DNA of 59,252 nt from Bacteroidaceae bacterium (GTDB taxonomy: Bacteria; Bacteroidota; Bacteroidia; Bacteroidales; Bacteroidaceae): the NCBI GenBank assembly GCA_017516885.1, contig JAFXAR010000064.1, forward strand, positions 1 through 59,252. The letters are read 5' to 3'. This document shows positions 1 through 9,515 of the stretch, one piece after another. The notes under the pieces are model-generated. The model made no database searches. It was not told the origin of the DNA and worked only from the letters and a program-made list of their open reading frames with translations. How positions within the stretch are numbered: position 1 is the first letter of the stretch; every line of letters begins with the position of its first letter. The position numbers and the translations under genes are program-made.

Positions 1-75
1 CTGCGTTACGCTTGCCTTCAAAATCCTCATTTACGCTTAGTAAACTCCGGTTTTTCAGGCTGCGCAAGCCTTGAA
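1..75. repeat. Structured intergenic element at the window edge
   Basis: No ORF is credible here. The segment folds on itself: GCTTGC at 10-15 can pair with GCAAGC at 64-69, and TTTAC at 30-34 with GTAAA at 40-44 around a five-base loop. The style resembles short structured repeats dispersed in Bacteroidales intergenic regions, but only one copy is visible and the element may continue left of the window. Confidence 0.3.
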
Positions 76-111
76 CTACATCTTTTTATTCATCTTCATA
101 AAAACAGAGTA

Positions 112-168
112 TGCTAAAAATTACTTTTTAGTCAGCCTCTTCAATTTTTAGAAACTTAAACAGTTTCT
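112..168 (-). terminator. Two hairpins downstream of the GPH symporter
   Basis: Just past the stop of the minus-strand symporter are two short perfect inverted repeats: AGAAACT/AGTTTCT at 150-156 and 162-168, and CTAAAAA/TTTTTAG at about 113-130. They may act as a weak terminator for the symporter. No clean U-run follows either, so the call is tentative. The first hairpin belongs to a motif that recurs between other genes in the window. Confidence 0.35.
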
Positions 169-187
169 TGTATGATGCTGCCTTAAT

Positions 188-1585
188 TTATTTCCTTATC
201 TTCTTCAGTTCCTCATTTATCTCATTCATGCGCTTTGTTGTGAGCGGGTAGATGAAGATGAACAGTGCCGAAAGGGCTGCAATTGCTGCGGGTATCCAGC
301 TTACTAACAGGCGCAGGCCTTCAATTGCTTCGGGTGTCTGCAGAGCGCCTTCGGCGGTGTTGAAGCTGAAGATTGCAAGCAGCCAAAGAACGGCCGATGT
401 GCCGAATGCGCCGCCGAACTTCTGCGCCATTGACGATGAGGAGAAGATGAGGCCTGTTGATGCGGTCTTGAACTTCAGCTCGGCGTAGTCCGAAATGTCG
501 GCATACATGCTCCACACAAGCGGAGATATTATTCCAGTGAAAATTCCTGTTGCTATCTGCAGTCCAAGCAGTGTCCAGTAGGCGGTGCTGCCGCTTGTTG
601 GAACATAGTAGAATGCAATGCAGAGCGCTATTATGGCAAAAAGGGAGTATAGGAAAGTGCTCTTCTTGCCCAGTTTGAATGTGATTGGCGTTGCAATGGC
701 AACTCCTGCCATGTTGGCAACTTCGCCAATGGTAAAGAAAATGCCGGCATAGAATGTGAACTCAATTGAGAAGAGCGATAGCATGTTGCCTTCTCCAATG
801 AGCGTTGTAAAATAATAAGGTATTACCGCATATCTTACAGCGCCAAAGAAGTTGAAGAAGAGCACTCCGCCGAGCAGAATCCACCAAGGGCCGTTATTCA
901 GCAGTGCCTTAAGGTCGTCCATTATGCTGGTCTCCTTTTTTGCCGCAGTTGTAATTCCTATTCTCTCTCTTGTCATGGTGAATGTCAGCACAAACAGCGC
1001 TGCGCATATTGTTCCCACAACAATCATTGCGCTTTGCCATGCCTGGGGACTGTATGTGAGCTTGCCCTCAACGCCGGCGAACATGTTGCACAGGGGTTCC
1101 CACAGTGCGAGCACAATGAACGAACCGGTGTAGGCAAAGAACATTCGGTACGATGAAAAAACGGTCTTTTCATCGGAATTGCCGGTCATTACTCCAAGCA
1201 TTGAGCCATAGGGCACATTTATGGCGGTGTATACAGTCATCATTAGTATGTATGTGGCAAATGCCCATATATTTTTACCAGTCTCTCCCCACTGCGGTGT
1301 AGTGAACAGAAGTATTCCCGAAACTGCAAACGGTATTGAAATCCAAAGCAGATAGGGACGGTACTTGCCCCATTTGGTGCTGGTGCGGTCGGCAATGATG
1401 CCCATCATGGGGTCTGATACTGCATCCCATATTTTTGTAACAAGGAATAGAGCCGCTGCAAGTCCAAGGTCTAATCCGAATACGTTTGTGTAGAAGATGG
1501 GCAGGTATGCGCTGAATACCTTCCAGAACATTGATGAGGCCATGTCTCCGAATCCATAGCCGATTTTTTCTTTTAGTGTTGCCAT
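188..1585 (-). CDS. GPH-family (melibiose-carrier-like) sugar:cation symporter
   Basis: 465-residue inner-membrane transporter with about twelve hydrophobic segments, in the glycoside-pentoside-hexuronide branch of the major facilitator superfamily. The family signature is the segment around residues 54-67 (DAVSDPM...IADRT) followed by KWGKYRPYL, which in MelB-like proteins lies between helices 2 and 3 and contributes to cation-coupled sugar uptake. The protein begins MATLKEKIGYGFGD, typical of Bacteroidetes members. The substrate cannot be read from sequence and no glycoside hydrolase or SusCD pair lies next to it. It is monocistronic: its own promoter lies 24 bases upstream and the divergent frd operon follows. 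Length matches the family (450-480). Confidence 0.88.
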   Translation of the reverse strand: MATLKEKIGYGFGDMASSMFWKVFSAYLPIFYTNVFGLDLGLAAALFLVTKIWDAVSDPMMGIIADRTSTKWGKYRPYLLWISIPFAVSGILLFTTPQWGETGKNIWAFATYILMMTVYTAINVPYGSMLGVMTGNSDEKTVFSSYRMFFAYTGSFIVLALWEPLCNMFAGVEGKLTYSPQAWQSAMIVVGTICAALFVLTFTMTRERIGITTAAKKETSIMDDLKALLNNGPWWILLGGVLFFNFFGAVRYAVIPYYFTTLIGEGNMLSLFSIEFTFYAGIFFTIGEVANMAGVAIATPITFKLGKKSTFLYSLFAIIALCIAFYYVPTSGSTAYWTLLGLQIATGIFTGIISPLVWSMYADISDYAELKFKTASTGLIFSSSSMAQKFGGAFGTSAVLWLLAIFSFNTAEGALQTPEAIEGLRLLVSWIPAAIAALSALFIFIYPLTTKRMNEINEELKKIRK

Positions 1586-1608
1586 GCTTTAATATTATGT
1601 AAGTTATG

Positions 1609-1641
1609 CAAAAATAGCAAATGGGTTTTTCTGTACCAAAA
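1609..1641 (-). promoter_or_regulatory. Bacteroidetes-type promoter for the GPH symporter
   Basis: On the minus strand TTTTG (1637-1641) is followed after exactly 20 bases by TATTTTTG (1609-1616), matching the Bacteroidetes primary-sigma pattern TTG-N19/20-TAnnTTTG. The symporter ATG is 24 bases downstream, giving a short leader. Confidence 0.65.
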
Positions 1642-1830
1642 GTTTTACAATAATCTTTTATGCATGTGCAGGTGTTATGGTAAATGCTGCGGAGTGATGG
1701 GCAAGCGCCGAAAATGGGTTAAAAAGGTGTAAAAGTCAAAAAACTTATACCTTTTCGCTTTTTTTATAAAAAAAAGTTTATTTTTGTGACAAATTAGATT
1801 TTGTGCGAAATTTGGCAGTACTCTTTGCGG

Positions 1831-1853
1831 GATACAAAAGCGTTTTTTGTATC
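1831..1853. promoter_or_regulatory. Perfect 9-bp inverted repeat upstream of frdC
   Basis: GATACAAAA (1831-1839) and TTTTGTATC (1845-1853) are exact inverted copies around a five-base spacer, 94 bases before the frdC start. There is no following U-run, so it is more like an operator or leader hairpin than a terminator. No obvious TTG/TAnnTTTG promoter could be fixed in 1642-1946; a TATTTTTG at 1779-1786 lacks a good upstream element. Confidence 0.4.
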
Positions 1854-1946
1854 TCACATGTTTGCGCTGAATCATCGCACGCAATGTTGCGCTTAATGCC
1901 ATTTGACGAACTATTTATTTATTAAATAATTTAATATCAATTCATT

Positions 1947-2672
1947 ATGTGGTTATCTAAATCTTCAGTGGGAAGAAAGGTAGTAATGAGTGTATCGGGC
2001 GCTGCCCTTGTGCTCTTCCTTCTTTTCCACATGTCAATGAACTTGGTCGCTATCTTCAGCGCCGAAGGTTACAACATGATTTGTGAGTTTTTGGGGGCTA
2101 ACTGGTATGCATTGGTTGCAACAGCAGGTCTTGCTGCTCTTGTAGTATTGCATTTCGTTTACGCTTTCATACTTACAATGCAGAACAGAAAGGCTCGCGG
2201 TTCACAGCGCTATGCGGTTGCTGAAAGGCCAAAGGGCGTGTCATGGGCATCGCAGAACATGCTTGTCCTTGGTATCATTGTTATCCTTGGCATGGGTCTG
2301 CACCTCTTCAATTTCTGGGCAAAGATGCAGCTGCCTGAGGTTCTGCACATGATGGGCATGGATGTTGAGCCCAATGTAATGTTCAATGTGTCTAACGGTT
2401 CGGCTTACATTGTAAGCACATTCAGCTGCCCTGTTTATGCGGCGCTTTATGTTGTATGGCTTGTTGCATTGTGGTTTCACCTTACACACGGTATCTGGAG
2501 CGCAATGCAGACACTTGGTGTTAACAACAAGGTATGGTTCTGCCGCTGGAAGATGATTGGCAATGTTGTATCTACAATCATCGTTCTTGGTTTCATGGCA
2601 GTAGTTGTTGCCGGTTACTTCGGTATGGGCGCGCTTGGCAAGGTTGCCTTGGATTGTGGCGCTTGCTGCTAA
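1947..2672 (+). CDS. frdC: Succinate dehydrogenase/fumarate reductase cytochrome b subunit
   Basis: 241-residue diheme cytochrome b that anchors the succinate:quinone oxidoreductase in the inner membrane and passes electrons between menaquinol and the FrdB iron-sulfur clusters. Five hydrophobic helices are evident. Histidines at 28, 69, 119 and 178 (FLLFHMS, VLHFVY, GLHLFNFW, LWFHLT) sit where the four heme ligands of Wolinella-type FrdC lie. It is first in frdCAB with 34 bases before frdA. In Bacteroides relatives this complex runs as fumarate reductase during anaerobic growth. The name sdhC is equally used; direction of catalysis is inferred from lifestyle. Confidence 0.93.
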   Translation: MWLSKSSVGRKVVMSVSGAALVLFLLFHMSMNLVAIFSAEGYNMICEFLGANWYALVATAGLAALVVLHFVYAFILTMQNRKARGSQRYAVAERPKGVSWASQNMLVLGIIVILGMGLHLFNFWAKMQLPEVLHMMGMDVEPNVMFNVSNGSAYIVSTFSCPVYAALYVVWLVALWFHLTHGIWSAMQTLGVNNKVWFCRWKMIGNVVSTIIVLGFMAVVVAGYFGMGALGKVALDCGACC

Positions 2673-2706
2673 TAAATTCATTTTAAAATTATAAAACTAT
2701 ATAATT

Positions 2707-4665
2707 ATGGCTAAGATAAGTTCAGTAAAAGTGGATTCAAAAATTCCCGAAGGCCCATTGGCTGAAAAATGGACTAACTATAAGGCACATCAGAAGCTGG
2801 TGAACCCTGCCAACAAGCGCAAGTTGGATATTATTGTTGTAGGTACCGGTCTTGCAGGCGCATCAGGCGCTGCTTCTCTGGGCGCTATGGGCTTCAACGT
2901 GCTTAACTTCTGTATTCAGGACTCTCCACGCCGTGCTCACTCTATTGCAGCGCAGGGCGGTATCAATGCAGCAAAGAACTACCAGAATGACGGCGACTCT
3001 GTTTACCGCCTCTTCTACGATACAATCAAGGGCGGTGACTACCGTGCACGCGAGGCTAATGTTCACCGTTTGGCCGAGGTTTCAGGCGCTATCATCGACC
3101 AGTGCGTTGCGCAGTGCGTTCCTTTCGCACGCGAGTACGGCGGCCTTTTGGCTAACCGTTCATTCGGCGGCGCTCAGGTATCGCGTACATTCTATGCCCG
3201 CGGCCAGACCGGCCAGCAGCTTCTTCTCGGTGCTTACTCAGCGCTCAACTATCAGGTGAGCCAGGGCACTGTAAAGGTGTTCACGCGTTACGAGATGCTT
3301 GACCTTGTTATCATTGACGGCCGTGCACGCGGTATCATTGCGCGTAACCTTGTAACCGGCAAGGTAGAGCGTTTTGCTGCTCACGCAGTTGTAATTGCAA
3401 CCGGCGGCTACGGAAACGCTTACTTCCTCTCAACAAACGCTATGGGCAGCAACGGTTCGGCGGCTCTCCAGTGCTACCGCAAGGGCGCATACTTTGCAAA
3501 TCCCTGCTACGCACAGATTCACCCCACATGTATTCCTGTACACGGTGACAAGCAGTCAAAGCTTACACTTATGTCAGAGTCTCTGCGTAATGACGGCCGC
3601 ATTTGGGTTCCAAAGAAACTCGAGGATGCAAAGGCATTGCAGCAGGGCAAGAAGCACCCGAACGATATTCCCGACGAGGACCGCGACTTCTACTTGGAGC
3701 GCCGTTATCCGGCATTCGGTAACCTTGTTCCGCGTGACGTTGCTTCACGCGCGGCAAAGGAGCGTTGCGACAAGGGCTTCGGCGTAAACAATACCGGTCT
3801 TGCAGTATTCCTTGACTTCAAGTACGCTATCCAGCGCCTTGGCGAGGATGTAGTGCGCCAGCGTTACGGCAACCTCTTCGACATGTACGAGGAAATTGCC
3901 GATACAAACCCATACAAAGAGCCAATGATGATATTCCCCGCTATCCACTACACAATGGGCGGTATCTGGGTTGACTACGAGTTGCAGACATCAATCCCCG
4001 GCCTCTTCGCTATTGGCGAGGCAAACTTCAGCGACCACGGTGCGAACCGTCTTGGCGCATCGGCTCTTATGCAGGGTCTTGCCGACGGATACTTCGTGCT
4101 TCCTTATACAATACAGAACTATCTTGCCGACCAGATTCAGGTTCCGCGCTTCAGCACCGATGCACCTGAGTTCGTTGCTGCTGAAAAGGCTGTCAACGAC
4201 AAGATTGCCAAGCTCATGGCTATCAAGGGTACACGCAGCGTAGACTCTATCCACAAGGAACTGGGTCTTGTGATGTGGGACAATGTAGGTATGGCGCGTA
4301 CCAAGGAGTCTCTTGAGAATGCCCTCAAGGAGATTGACAGAGTAGAGAAAATCTTCTGGAGCGATCTTCGCATTCCAGGCGAGGCCGACACACTCAACAT
4401 TGAGCTTGAGAAGGCACTCCGCCTGCTCGACTTCATTGAAATTGGCCGTCTTATGGCATACGACGCACTCAACCGCGAGGAGTCTTGCGGCGGTCACTTC
4501 CGCGAGGAGCACCAGACCGAAGAGGGCGAGGCTAAGCGCGACGATGAGAACTTCTCATATGTAGCTTGCTGGAAGTATACCGGCGAGGGTCAGGAGCCCG
4601 AACTCCTCAAAGAGGACCTCAACTATCAGTACATCAAGGTACAGCAGCGTAACTACAAGAACTAA
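2707..4665 (+). CDS. frdA: Fumarate reductase/succinate dehydrogenase flavoprotein subunit
   Basis: 652-residue catalytic subunit, cytoplasmic face of the membrane complex. An N-terminal Rossmann motif (G46-x-G48-x2-G51) binds [11 protein letters not shown] at 78-85 carries the histidine that covalently holds the flavin in this family. [13 protein letters not shown] further on is the second FAD-binding signature. The C-terminal helical region with [10 protein letters not shown] matches the family. Length is in the range of Bacteroidetes and epsilonproteobacterial FrdA (640-660), somewhat longer than E. coli SdhA. It lies between frdC and frdB in one transcription unit; 21 bases separate it from frdB. 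Confidence 0.96.
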   Translation: MAKISSVKVDSKIPEGPLAEKWTNYKAHQKLVNPANKRKLDIIVVGTGLAGASGAASLGAMGFNVLNFCIQDSPRRAHSIAAQGGINAAKNYQNDGDSVYRLFYDTIKGGDYRAREANVHRLAEVSGAIIDQCVAQCVPFAREYGGLLANRSFGGAQVSRTFYARGQTGQQLLLGAYSALNYQVSQGTVKVFTRYEMLDLVIIDGRARGIIARNLVTGKVERFAAHAVVIATGGYGNAYFLSTNAMGSNGSAALQCYRKGAYFANPCYAQIHPTCIPVHGDKQSKLTLMSESLRNDGRIWVPKKLEDAKALQQGKKHPNDIPDEDRDFYLERRYPAFGNLVPRDVASRAAKERCDKGFGVNNTGLAVFLDFKYAIQRLGEDVVRQRYGNLFDMYEEIADTNPYKEPMMIFPAIHYTMGGIWVDYELQTSIPGLFAIGEANFSDHGANRLGASALMQGLADGYFVLPYTIQNYLADQIQVPRFSTDAPEFVAAEKAVNDKIAKLMAIKGTRSVDSIHKELGLVMWDNVGMARTKESLENALKEIDRVEKIFWSDLRIPGEADTLNIELEKALRLLDFIEIGRLMAYDALNREESCGGHFREEHQTEEGEAKRDDENFSYVACWKYTGEGQEPELLKEDLNYQYIKVQQRNYKN

Positions 4666-4686
4666 TTATCTTTAAATCTGTAAACA

Positions 4687-5442
4687 ATGGACAAGAATAT
4701 AAGTTTTACATTGAAGGTATGGCGTCAGAGAGGTCCTAAGGCAAAAGGTGCATTTGAGACCTATCAGATGAAGGATATTCCTGGCGATACATCATTCCTT
4801 GAAATGCTCGACATCCTTAACGAGCAGTTGGTAAACGAGAATAAAGAACCTATAGCATTTGACCACGACTGCCGCGAGGGTATCTGCGGTATGTGCTCAC
4901 TCTATGTTAACGGTCATCCCCATGGTCCTGCAACAGGCGCTACAACTTGCCAGTTGTACATGCGCCGTTTCAAGGACGGTGACACAATTACAGTTGAGCC
5001 ATGGCGTTCGGCAGGCTTCCCTGTAATTCGCGACCTTATGGTTGACCGTACTGCTTTCGACAAGATTCAGCAGGCCGGCGGCTATGTGTCAATCAACACA
5101 GGCGGAATGCCCGATGCCAATGCAATTCCCATTGGCAAGGACATTGCCGAGGAGGCTATGGACGCAGCTGCTTGTATTGGTTGCGGTGCTTGTGTAGCAG
5201 CCTGCAAGAACGGTTCGGCAATGCTTTTCGTTTCGGCGAAGGTAAGCCAGTTCGCTCTGCTGCCACAGGGTAAGGTTGAGGCCAAGAAGCGTGTTAAGGC
5301 AATGGTTGCCAAAATGGACGAGCTTGGTTTCGGTAACTGCACCAACACCCGCGCTTGCGAGGCAGAGTGCCCCAAGTGCGTTTCAATCAGCAACATTGCC
5401 CGCCTGAACCGCGAGTTCATCAAGGCAAAGCTGAAGGACTAA
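4687..5442 (+). CDS. frdB: Fumarate reductase/succinate dehydrogenase iron-sulfur subunit
   Basis: 251-residue electron-transfer subunit linking the flavin of FrdA to the hemes of FrdC. A plant-type ferredoxin domain carries the 2Fe-2S ligands C62, C67, C70 and C88 (CREGICGMC). The C-terminal alpha-helical domain has [11 protein letters not shown] (C163, C166, C169, C173) and a second cluster of cysteines near residues 220-235 ([14 protein letters not shown]) for the 4Fe-4S and 3Fe-4S centres. All expected ligands are present. Last gene of frdCAB; a strong hairpin terminator starts 24 bases after the stop. Confidence 0.95.
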   Translation: MDKNISFTLKVWRQRGPKAKGAFETYQMKDIPGDTSFLEMLDILNEQLVNENKEPIAFDHDCREGICGMCSLYVNGHPHGPATGATTCQLYMRRFKDGDTITVEPWRSAGFPVIRDLMVDRTAFDKIQQAGGYVSINTGGMPDANAIPIGKDIAEEAMDAAACIGCGACVAACKNGSAMLFVSAKVSQFALLPQGKVEAKKRVKAMVAKMDELGFGNCTNTRACEAECPKCVSISNIARLNREFIKAKLKD

Positions 5443-5466
5443 GGAGCAGCATGCATTGCTAATATC

Positions 5467-5508
5467 AACAGAAATAGAGCGCCGTCGGCGCTCTATTTCT
5501 GTTTTATT
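5467..5508 (+). terminator. Rho-independent terminator of frdCAB
   Basis: A perfect 17-bp stem (5467-5483 with 5487-5503) around the loop GTC, followed by a short T-rich stretch. The GC-rich core GAGCGCC/GGCGCTC is unmistakable. Confidence 0.9.
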
Positions 5509-5569
5509 GAAAGGGCTTTTAGAAGGACTTTTTAGAACTGTCAGCTTCTTATATATAAAGCCGCAAAAA

Positions 5570-5600
5570 TTTGATTTAAAAGTTATAATTGCTAAATTTG
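5570..5600 (+). promoter_or_regulatory. Promoter of the Sel1-repeat gene
   Basis: TTTG (5570-5573), 19 bases, then TAAATTTG (5593-5600): a complete match to the Bacteroidetes TTG-N19-TAnnTTTG pattern. The start codon is 28 bases after the -7 element. Confidence 0.75.
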
Positions 5601-5628
5601 CCTTGTTTGAACTTTTATAAAATTCTTC

Positions 5629-7056
5629 ATGAATACGTTGTTTTGTACAATATGCATTGCATTGGCGCTGTCCGGTGCTGCAGAGAGCGACACTCTTGAT
5701 TATAACCGCTATGTTGCGGATACGCTGGAGCTTGCCGATGAACTCAACGGGCATGGCTGGTTGGCGCACCGAAGCGGGCATTATGAAGCAGCCTTTAACT
5801 TTTGGCGGGAGGCCGCTGAATTAGGGCATGCCGATGCGCAGTTCCGGACAGGTGTCTGTTATTACAAAGGCAGGGGTGTATCGCAGTCGTATACCGAGGC
5901 CGTAAAGTGGTGGCTGAAGGCTTCGGAACAGGGAGTGGACGATGCGTTTAACAATCTTGGAGTGTGCTATGCGAACGGTCAAGGCGTGGAGAGGTCTGAT
6001 GAAATTGCTGCCAAGTATTATACGAAGGCTGCAGAGTTGGGGCATGCCAATGCCCAGAACTCAATAGGCTTGTATTATTTAAATGGCTATGGCGTTCCAC
6101 AGTCGTATAACGAAGCATTTAAGTGGTTCGGCAAGGCAGCTGAGCAAGGGATTCCCGATGCCCAATATAATCTTGGCGTGTGCTATAAAAACGGTGACGG
6201 TGTTCCTCAATCCTGGTCAGATGCTGCAAAATGGTACAGCAAGGCCGCTGAGCAGGGCTTTGCTTTGGCGCAGTATAATCTTGCCCTTTGTTATCAAGAA
6301 GGCAATGGTGTTCCCCAGTCCTGGGCAGATGCTGTAAAGTGGTGCAGCAGGGCCGCCGAGCAGGGAGATGTAAAGGCGCAGTATAATCTTGCCCTTTGGT
6401 ATCGAGAAGGCAGCGGTGTTCCCCAGTCCTGGCCAGATGCAGCAAAGTGGTATAGCAGAGCCGCCGAGCAGGGAGATGTAAAGGCGCAGTATAATCTTGC
6501 CCTTTGTTATCAAAAAGGCAACGGTGTCCCCCAATCCTGGGCGGATGCTGTAAAGTGGTATAGCAGGGCTGCTGAGCAGGGCGATGCCAACGCCCAATAC
6601 AATATTGGAGTGTGCTATGCTAACGGCAACGGTGTTCCTCAATCATATAATGAGGCGTTTAAGTGGTTCTGCAAGGCTGCTGAGCAGGAACTGGCTTGCG
6701 CACAATTTGCTATTGGCCAGTGCTATTACATAGGACGCGGTGTTCCTCAGTCGTATGACAAGGCTGTAAAATGGTATAGCAGGGCCGCCGAGCAGGGCGA
6801 TGCCAACGCCCAATATAATATTGGAGCGTGCTATGCAGACGGTGACGGTGTCCCTCAGTCGTATGAGGAAGCAGTAAAATGGTTTCATAGGTCTGCGGAA
6901 CAGGGATTAGCTATTGCGCAATATTATCTTGCTCTTTATTATGAAGGCGGCAGAGGTGTCTCTAAATCTGTAAGCGATGCCGTAAAATGGTATCGCAAGG
7001 CGGCCGAGCAGGGGTATCAGGATGCAAAAGATGCTCTTAAGCGCTTGGGATATTGA
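5629..7056 (+). CDS. Secreted Sel1-like (SLR/TPR-type) repeat protein
   Basis: 475 residues. A short N-terminal hydrophobic segment (MNTLFCTICIALALSGAAES) looks like a signal peptide, so the protein is probably periplasmic. From about residue 62 it is built of eleven consecutive 36-residue Sel1 repeats of the form AEQGxxxAQYNLGxCYxxGxGVPQSxxxAVKWYxxA plus a partial twelfth. Such alpha-solenoids normally scaffold protein-protein contacts; no catalytic domain is present. Units five to eight are nearly identical at DNA level (the stretch coding AQYNLAL recurs around 6271, 6376 and 6487), suggesting recent tandem duplication. The next gene begins 38 bases downstream and may be cotranscribed. Partner unknown. 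Confidence 0.88.
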   Translation: MNTLFCTICIALALSGAAESDTLDYNRYVADTLELADELNGHGWLAHRSGHYEAAFNFWREAAELGHADAQFRTGVCYYKGRGVSQSYTEAVKWWLKASEQGVDDAFNNLGVCYANGQGVERSDEIAAKYYTKAAELGHANAQNSIGLYYLNGYGVPQSYNEAFKWFGKAAEQGIPDAQYNLGVCYKNGDGVPQSWSDAAKWYSKAAEQGFALAQYNLALCYQEGNGVPQSWADAVKWCSRAAEQGDVKAQYNLALWYREGSGVPQSWPDAAKWYSRAAEQGDVKAQYNLALCYQKGNGVPQSWADAVKWYSRAAEQGDANAQYNIGVCYANGNGVPQSYNEAFKWFCKAAEQELACAQFAIGQCYYIGRGVPQSYDKAVKWYSRAAEQGDANAQYNIGACYADGDGVPQSYEEAVKWFHRSAEQGLAIAQYYLALYYEGGRGVSKSVSDAVKWYRKAAEQGYQDAKDALKRLGY

Positions 7057-7094
7057 GGATTAAACGTTAATTTCAAACAATTTCTATTACATAT

Positions 7095-9434
7095 ATGAAA
7101 AGGACAATCTTATTTTCTAAGTTTTTGAGTTTGGCAGCTGCCGCTGTTCTCTGCTGCATATCTTGCGGCGGCGGCGCGCGTTCTTCTGCATCTTCTTCTG
7201 GTTCATCAGGGCCCAGTGTTTCCGAAGCTGTAGATTTGGGCCTTAGTGTCAATTGGGCGCCTTACAATGTGGGTGCAACGGCCCCCGAGGAGACCGGCGA
7301 CTATTTTGCATGGGGCGAAGTTGAAACAAAGGATGAATATACAGCCGAAACATATAAATGGTTTGAAGAAGACTATCAGCTTACCAAATATAACACAGAC
7401 GCTTCATTGGGCGAGTGTGACAACAAGGTTGTTCTTGACCCGGAGGATGATGCTGTGCATGAGAAGTGGGGCAGCAACTGGCGCATGCCTGCACAGAACG
7501 AAATAGAAGAGCTTATAAACAGCTGTACATGGGAGTGGACAACGCAGAACGGAGTGAACGGCTATAAAGTTACAGGCAAAAACGGAAAAAGCATATTCTT
7601 TCCTGCTGCCGGAACGCGTATGGAAACCGACACTTTGGATAAGGGCACTTTTGGCTTTTTATGGACAAAAACACTTGACAGCGACTATAATTGTGGCAGC
7701 ACTTTTGCCAGTGCCTTTCGTTTAGACAGCTCCGTGTGCAACATACAGGCTCTTGAGCGCCAGATGGGGCTGCCCGTGCGTGCTGTATGTGAAATTAAGA
7801 AAAAGGCAGGGGGAAAATCCAAAACCATGTACGATGTCTCTGTTGTGTGCAGCGGAGGCGGTTCTGCCGTTATTGTCGGTGAGTCATTATCTTCAGTTTC
7901 TGTAAAAAAGGGCGCTCGCGTAACTGTTAAGGCAAAGCCTTTCAGAGGTTTCAGTTTTGCCGGCTGGTATATCGCCGACAAGGGAAGTGTTCCTGTAAGC
8001 ATGAATGCCGAATATACATTTGCCGTTAAAAATGATATAGTAATTGAAGGAAGATTCATGGAAAAGGCCAGCACGCCAATAGATTCCATACCTGGTAATC
8101 CCGAGGATTACTACGACCCAGCAGTATATAATGTTGACGGCAAACCTTCCTATGATTATGCTTCTTATGAATCAGATACAACATTTATATTTGTTACACC
8201 TGCTAACCCCTTAAGCGAAATACAAAAGCCTGTTGACCTTGGTCTTCCAAGCGGCGTAAAATGGGCGAACAGCAATGTTGGCGCAAAGACAATTACCGAT
8301 GGAGGCGGCTACTATGCATGGGGTGAGACAGAAGAGAAGGAGATTTACAACTGGGATACATATAAGTGGTGCGAAGGCTCTTATGTGTGGACAAAATATT
8401 GCACCACAAACAAAACAGGCAGGGTAGACGGAAAAAGAACGCTTGACCCCGAAGATGATGTTGCGCATGTAAAGTGGGGCGGCAGCTGGCGCATGCCAAC
8501 GCAGGACGAAATTATGGAGCTCCTTATTTCGTGCAAGTTTGATTGTGTGACACTTGGTGGAGTGAATGGATATAGGGTGACAGGTCCCAATGGAAATACT
8601 ATTTTCCTGCCTTTCCCCGGTTTCTGCAATGATGTCCATAACAATATGAAACGCACCTCCAGCAGCAGAAGACAAGCGTCTCAAGAACCTTCAGGGCCGC
8701 AAGGCAATAACTTGAATGGTTTTTATATGTCCAAATCGCTGAGTACAGAACGCGGTCTTGATGAATGCTGTTATTTATACATTGTAAATGCCAGTGTTGA
8801 CAAATCTGTGCTTCGGCAGAGTGAGGTGGGCTGCTATTATGGCAAAATGAATACCGGCGGCCGTGTTCTCGGTTACAGCGTGCGCCCTGTTATGTCTCCC
8901 GAAAATGCCAATTCATCGGCAAAGAGTTCTGCAAAGTACCGTGTTGGCGATTATTACAATGATGGCTCTAAAAAGGGAATTGTATTCTATGTAGATGCCA
9001 CAGGAGAACATGGCAAAATAGTAAGCTTGGCCGAGGAGTGCAAGGCTGTGGCAGCAGGCGATTGTTCAAAAAGATTCATCGGCATGACATCTGCCAATAA
9101 TGGTAAGGATAATTTTGAAAAGGTAAAGAAGCAGGCAGACTGGCAGAATAACTATCCGGCATTTGCATGGTGCGACTCCTTGGGTGATGGCTGGTATTTG
9201 CCCTCAATAATCGAACTCTCATTGATTCATAGAAACAAGGAAATGATAAATGCGGGATTGCAACGAGCTGGAGGCGCTGTTATGGCCAATGACATTTATT
9301 TGTTGTCATCGTCAGAATTCGTAGGAAGAAACGATTATATTTGTCACATTAAAATGAGCAGTGGCAGTGTAAACCGTAGCGTAAAGAGTGAGGACAGATT
9401 CAAATTCCGCATTCGAGCTGTCTCTGACTTCTAA
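7095..9434 (+). CDS. Lipoprotein with two FISUMP-like domains and an InlB-type repeat
   Basis: 779 residues. The N-terminus is a lipoprotein signal (basic MKRT, hydrophobic core, CCIS-C then GGG), predicting a lipid-anchored envelope protein. Two homologous modules at roughly residues 45-230 and 378-600 share VDLGL...W...NVGA, YxAWGE, LDPEDD, KWGxxWRMPxxxEI and GVNGYxVTGxNG, the pattern of Fibrobacter-succinogenes-major-paralogue-like domains abundant in Bacteroidetes. Between them (about 245-330) lies a beta-rich InlB/Listeria-Bacteroides-type repeat ending in FAGWYI...EGRF. The C-terminal 150 residues (GDYYNDGSKKGIVFYVD...WYLPS) resemble DUF1566-like modules. Substrate or partner unknown; probably surface adhesion or binding. 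It follows the Sel1 gene and ends before a terminator. Confidence 0.75.
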   Translation: MKRTILFSKFLSLAAAAVLCCISCGGGARSSASSSGSSGPSVSEAVDLGLSVNWAPYNVGATAPEETGDYFAWGEVETKDEYTAETYKWFEEDYQLTKYNTDASLGECDNKVVLDPEDDAVHEKWGSNWRMPAQNEIEELINSCTWEWTTQNGVNGYKVTGKNGKSIFFPAAGTRMETDTLDKGTFGFLWTKTLDSDYNCGSTFASAFRLDSSVCNIQALERQMGLPVRAVCEIKKKAGGKSKTMYDVSVVCSGGGSAVIVGESLSSVSVKKGARVTVKAKPFRGFSFAGWYIADKGSVPVSMNAEYTFAVKNDIVIEGRFMEKASTPIDSIPGNPEDYYDPAVYNVDGKPSYDYASYESDTTFIFVTPANPLSEIQKPVDLGLPSGVKWANSNVGAKTITDGGGYYAWGETEEKEIYNWDTYKWCEGSYVWTKYCTTNKTGRVDGKRTLDPEDDVAHVKWGGSWRMPTQDEIMELLISCKFDCVTLGGVNGYRVTGPNGNTIFLPFPGFCNDVHNNMKRTSSSRRQASQEPSGPQGNNLNGFYMSKSLSTERGLDECCYLYIVNASVDKSVLRQSEVGCYYGKMNTGGRVLGYSVRPVMSPENANSSAKSSAKYRVGDYYNDGSKKGIVFYVDATGEHGKIVSLAEECKAVAAGDCSKRFIGMTSANNGKDNFEKVKKQADWQNNYPAFAWCDSLGDGWYLPSIIELSLIHRNKEMINAGLQRAGGAVMANDIYLLSSSEFVGRNDYICHIKMSSGSVNRSVKSEDRFKFRIRAVSDF

Positions 9435-9515
9435 AAACTGTTACATTTCACTATTTCGGCGTGCAAGTAATTTGCGGCAGCAAGTAACTTGTCACGGAAA
9501 CAGTCAGTTTAATAT

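Noticed and set aside
1779..1786. TATTTTTG as the frdC promoter
   Set aside because: No TTG stands 19-21 bases upstream and the distance to frdC is over 160 bases; left uncalled.
5629..7056. Internal repeats of the Sel1 gene as a CRISPR-like or minisatellite array
   Set aside because: The 108-base period keeps reading frame and encodes 36-residue Sel1 units; no spacers.
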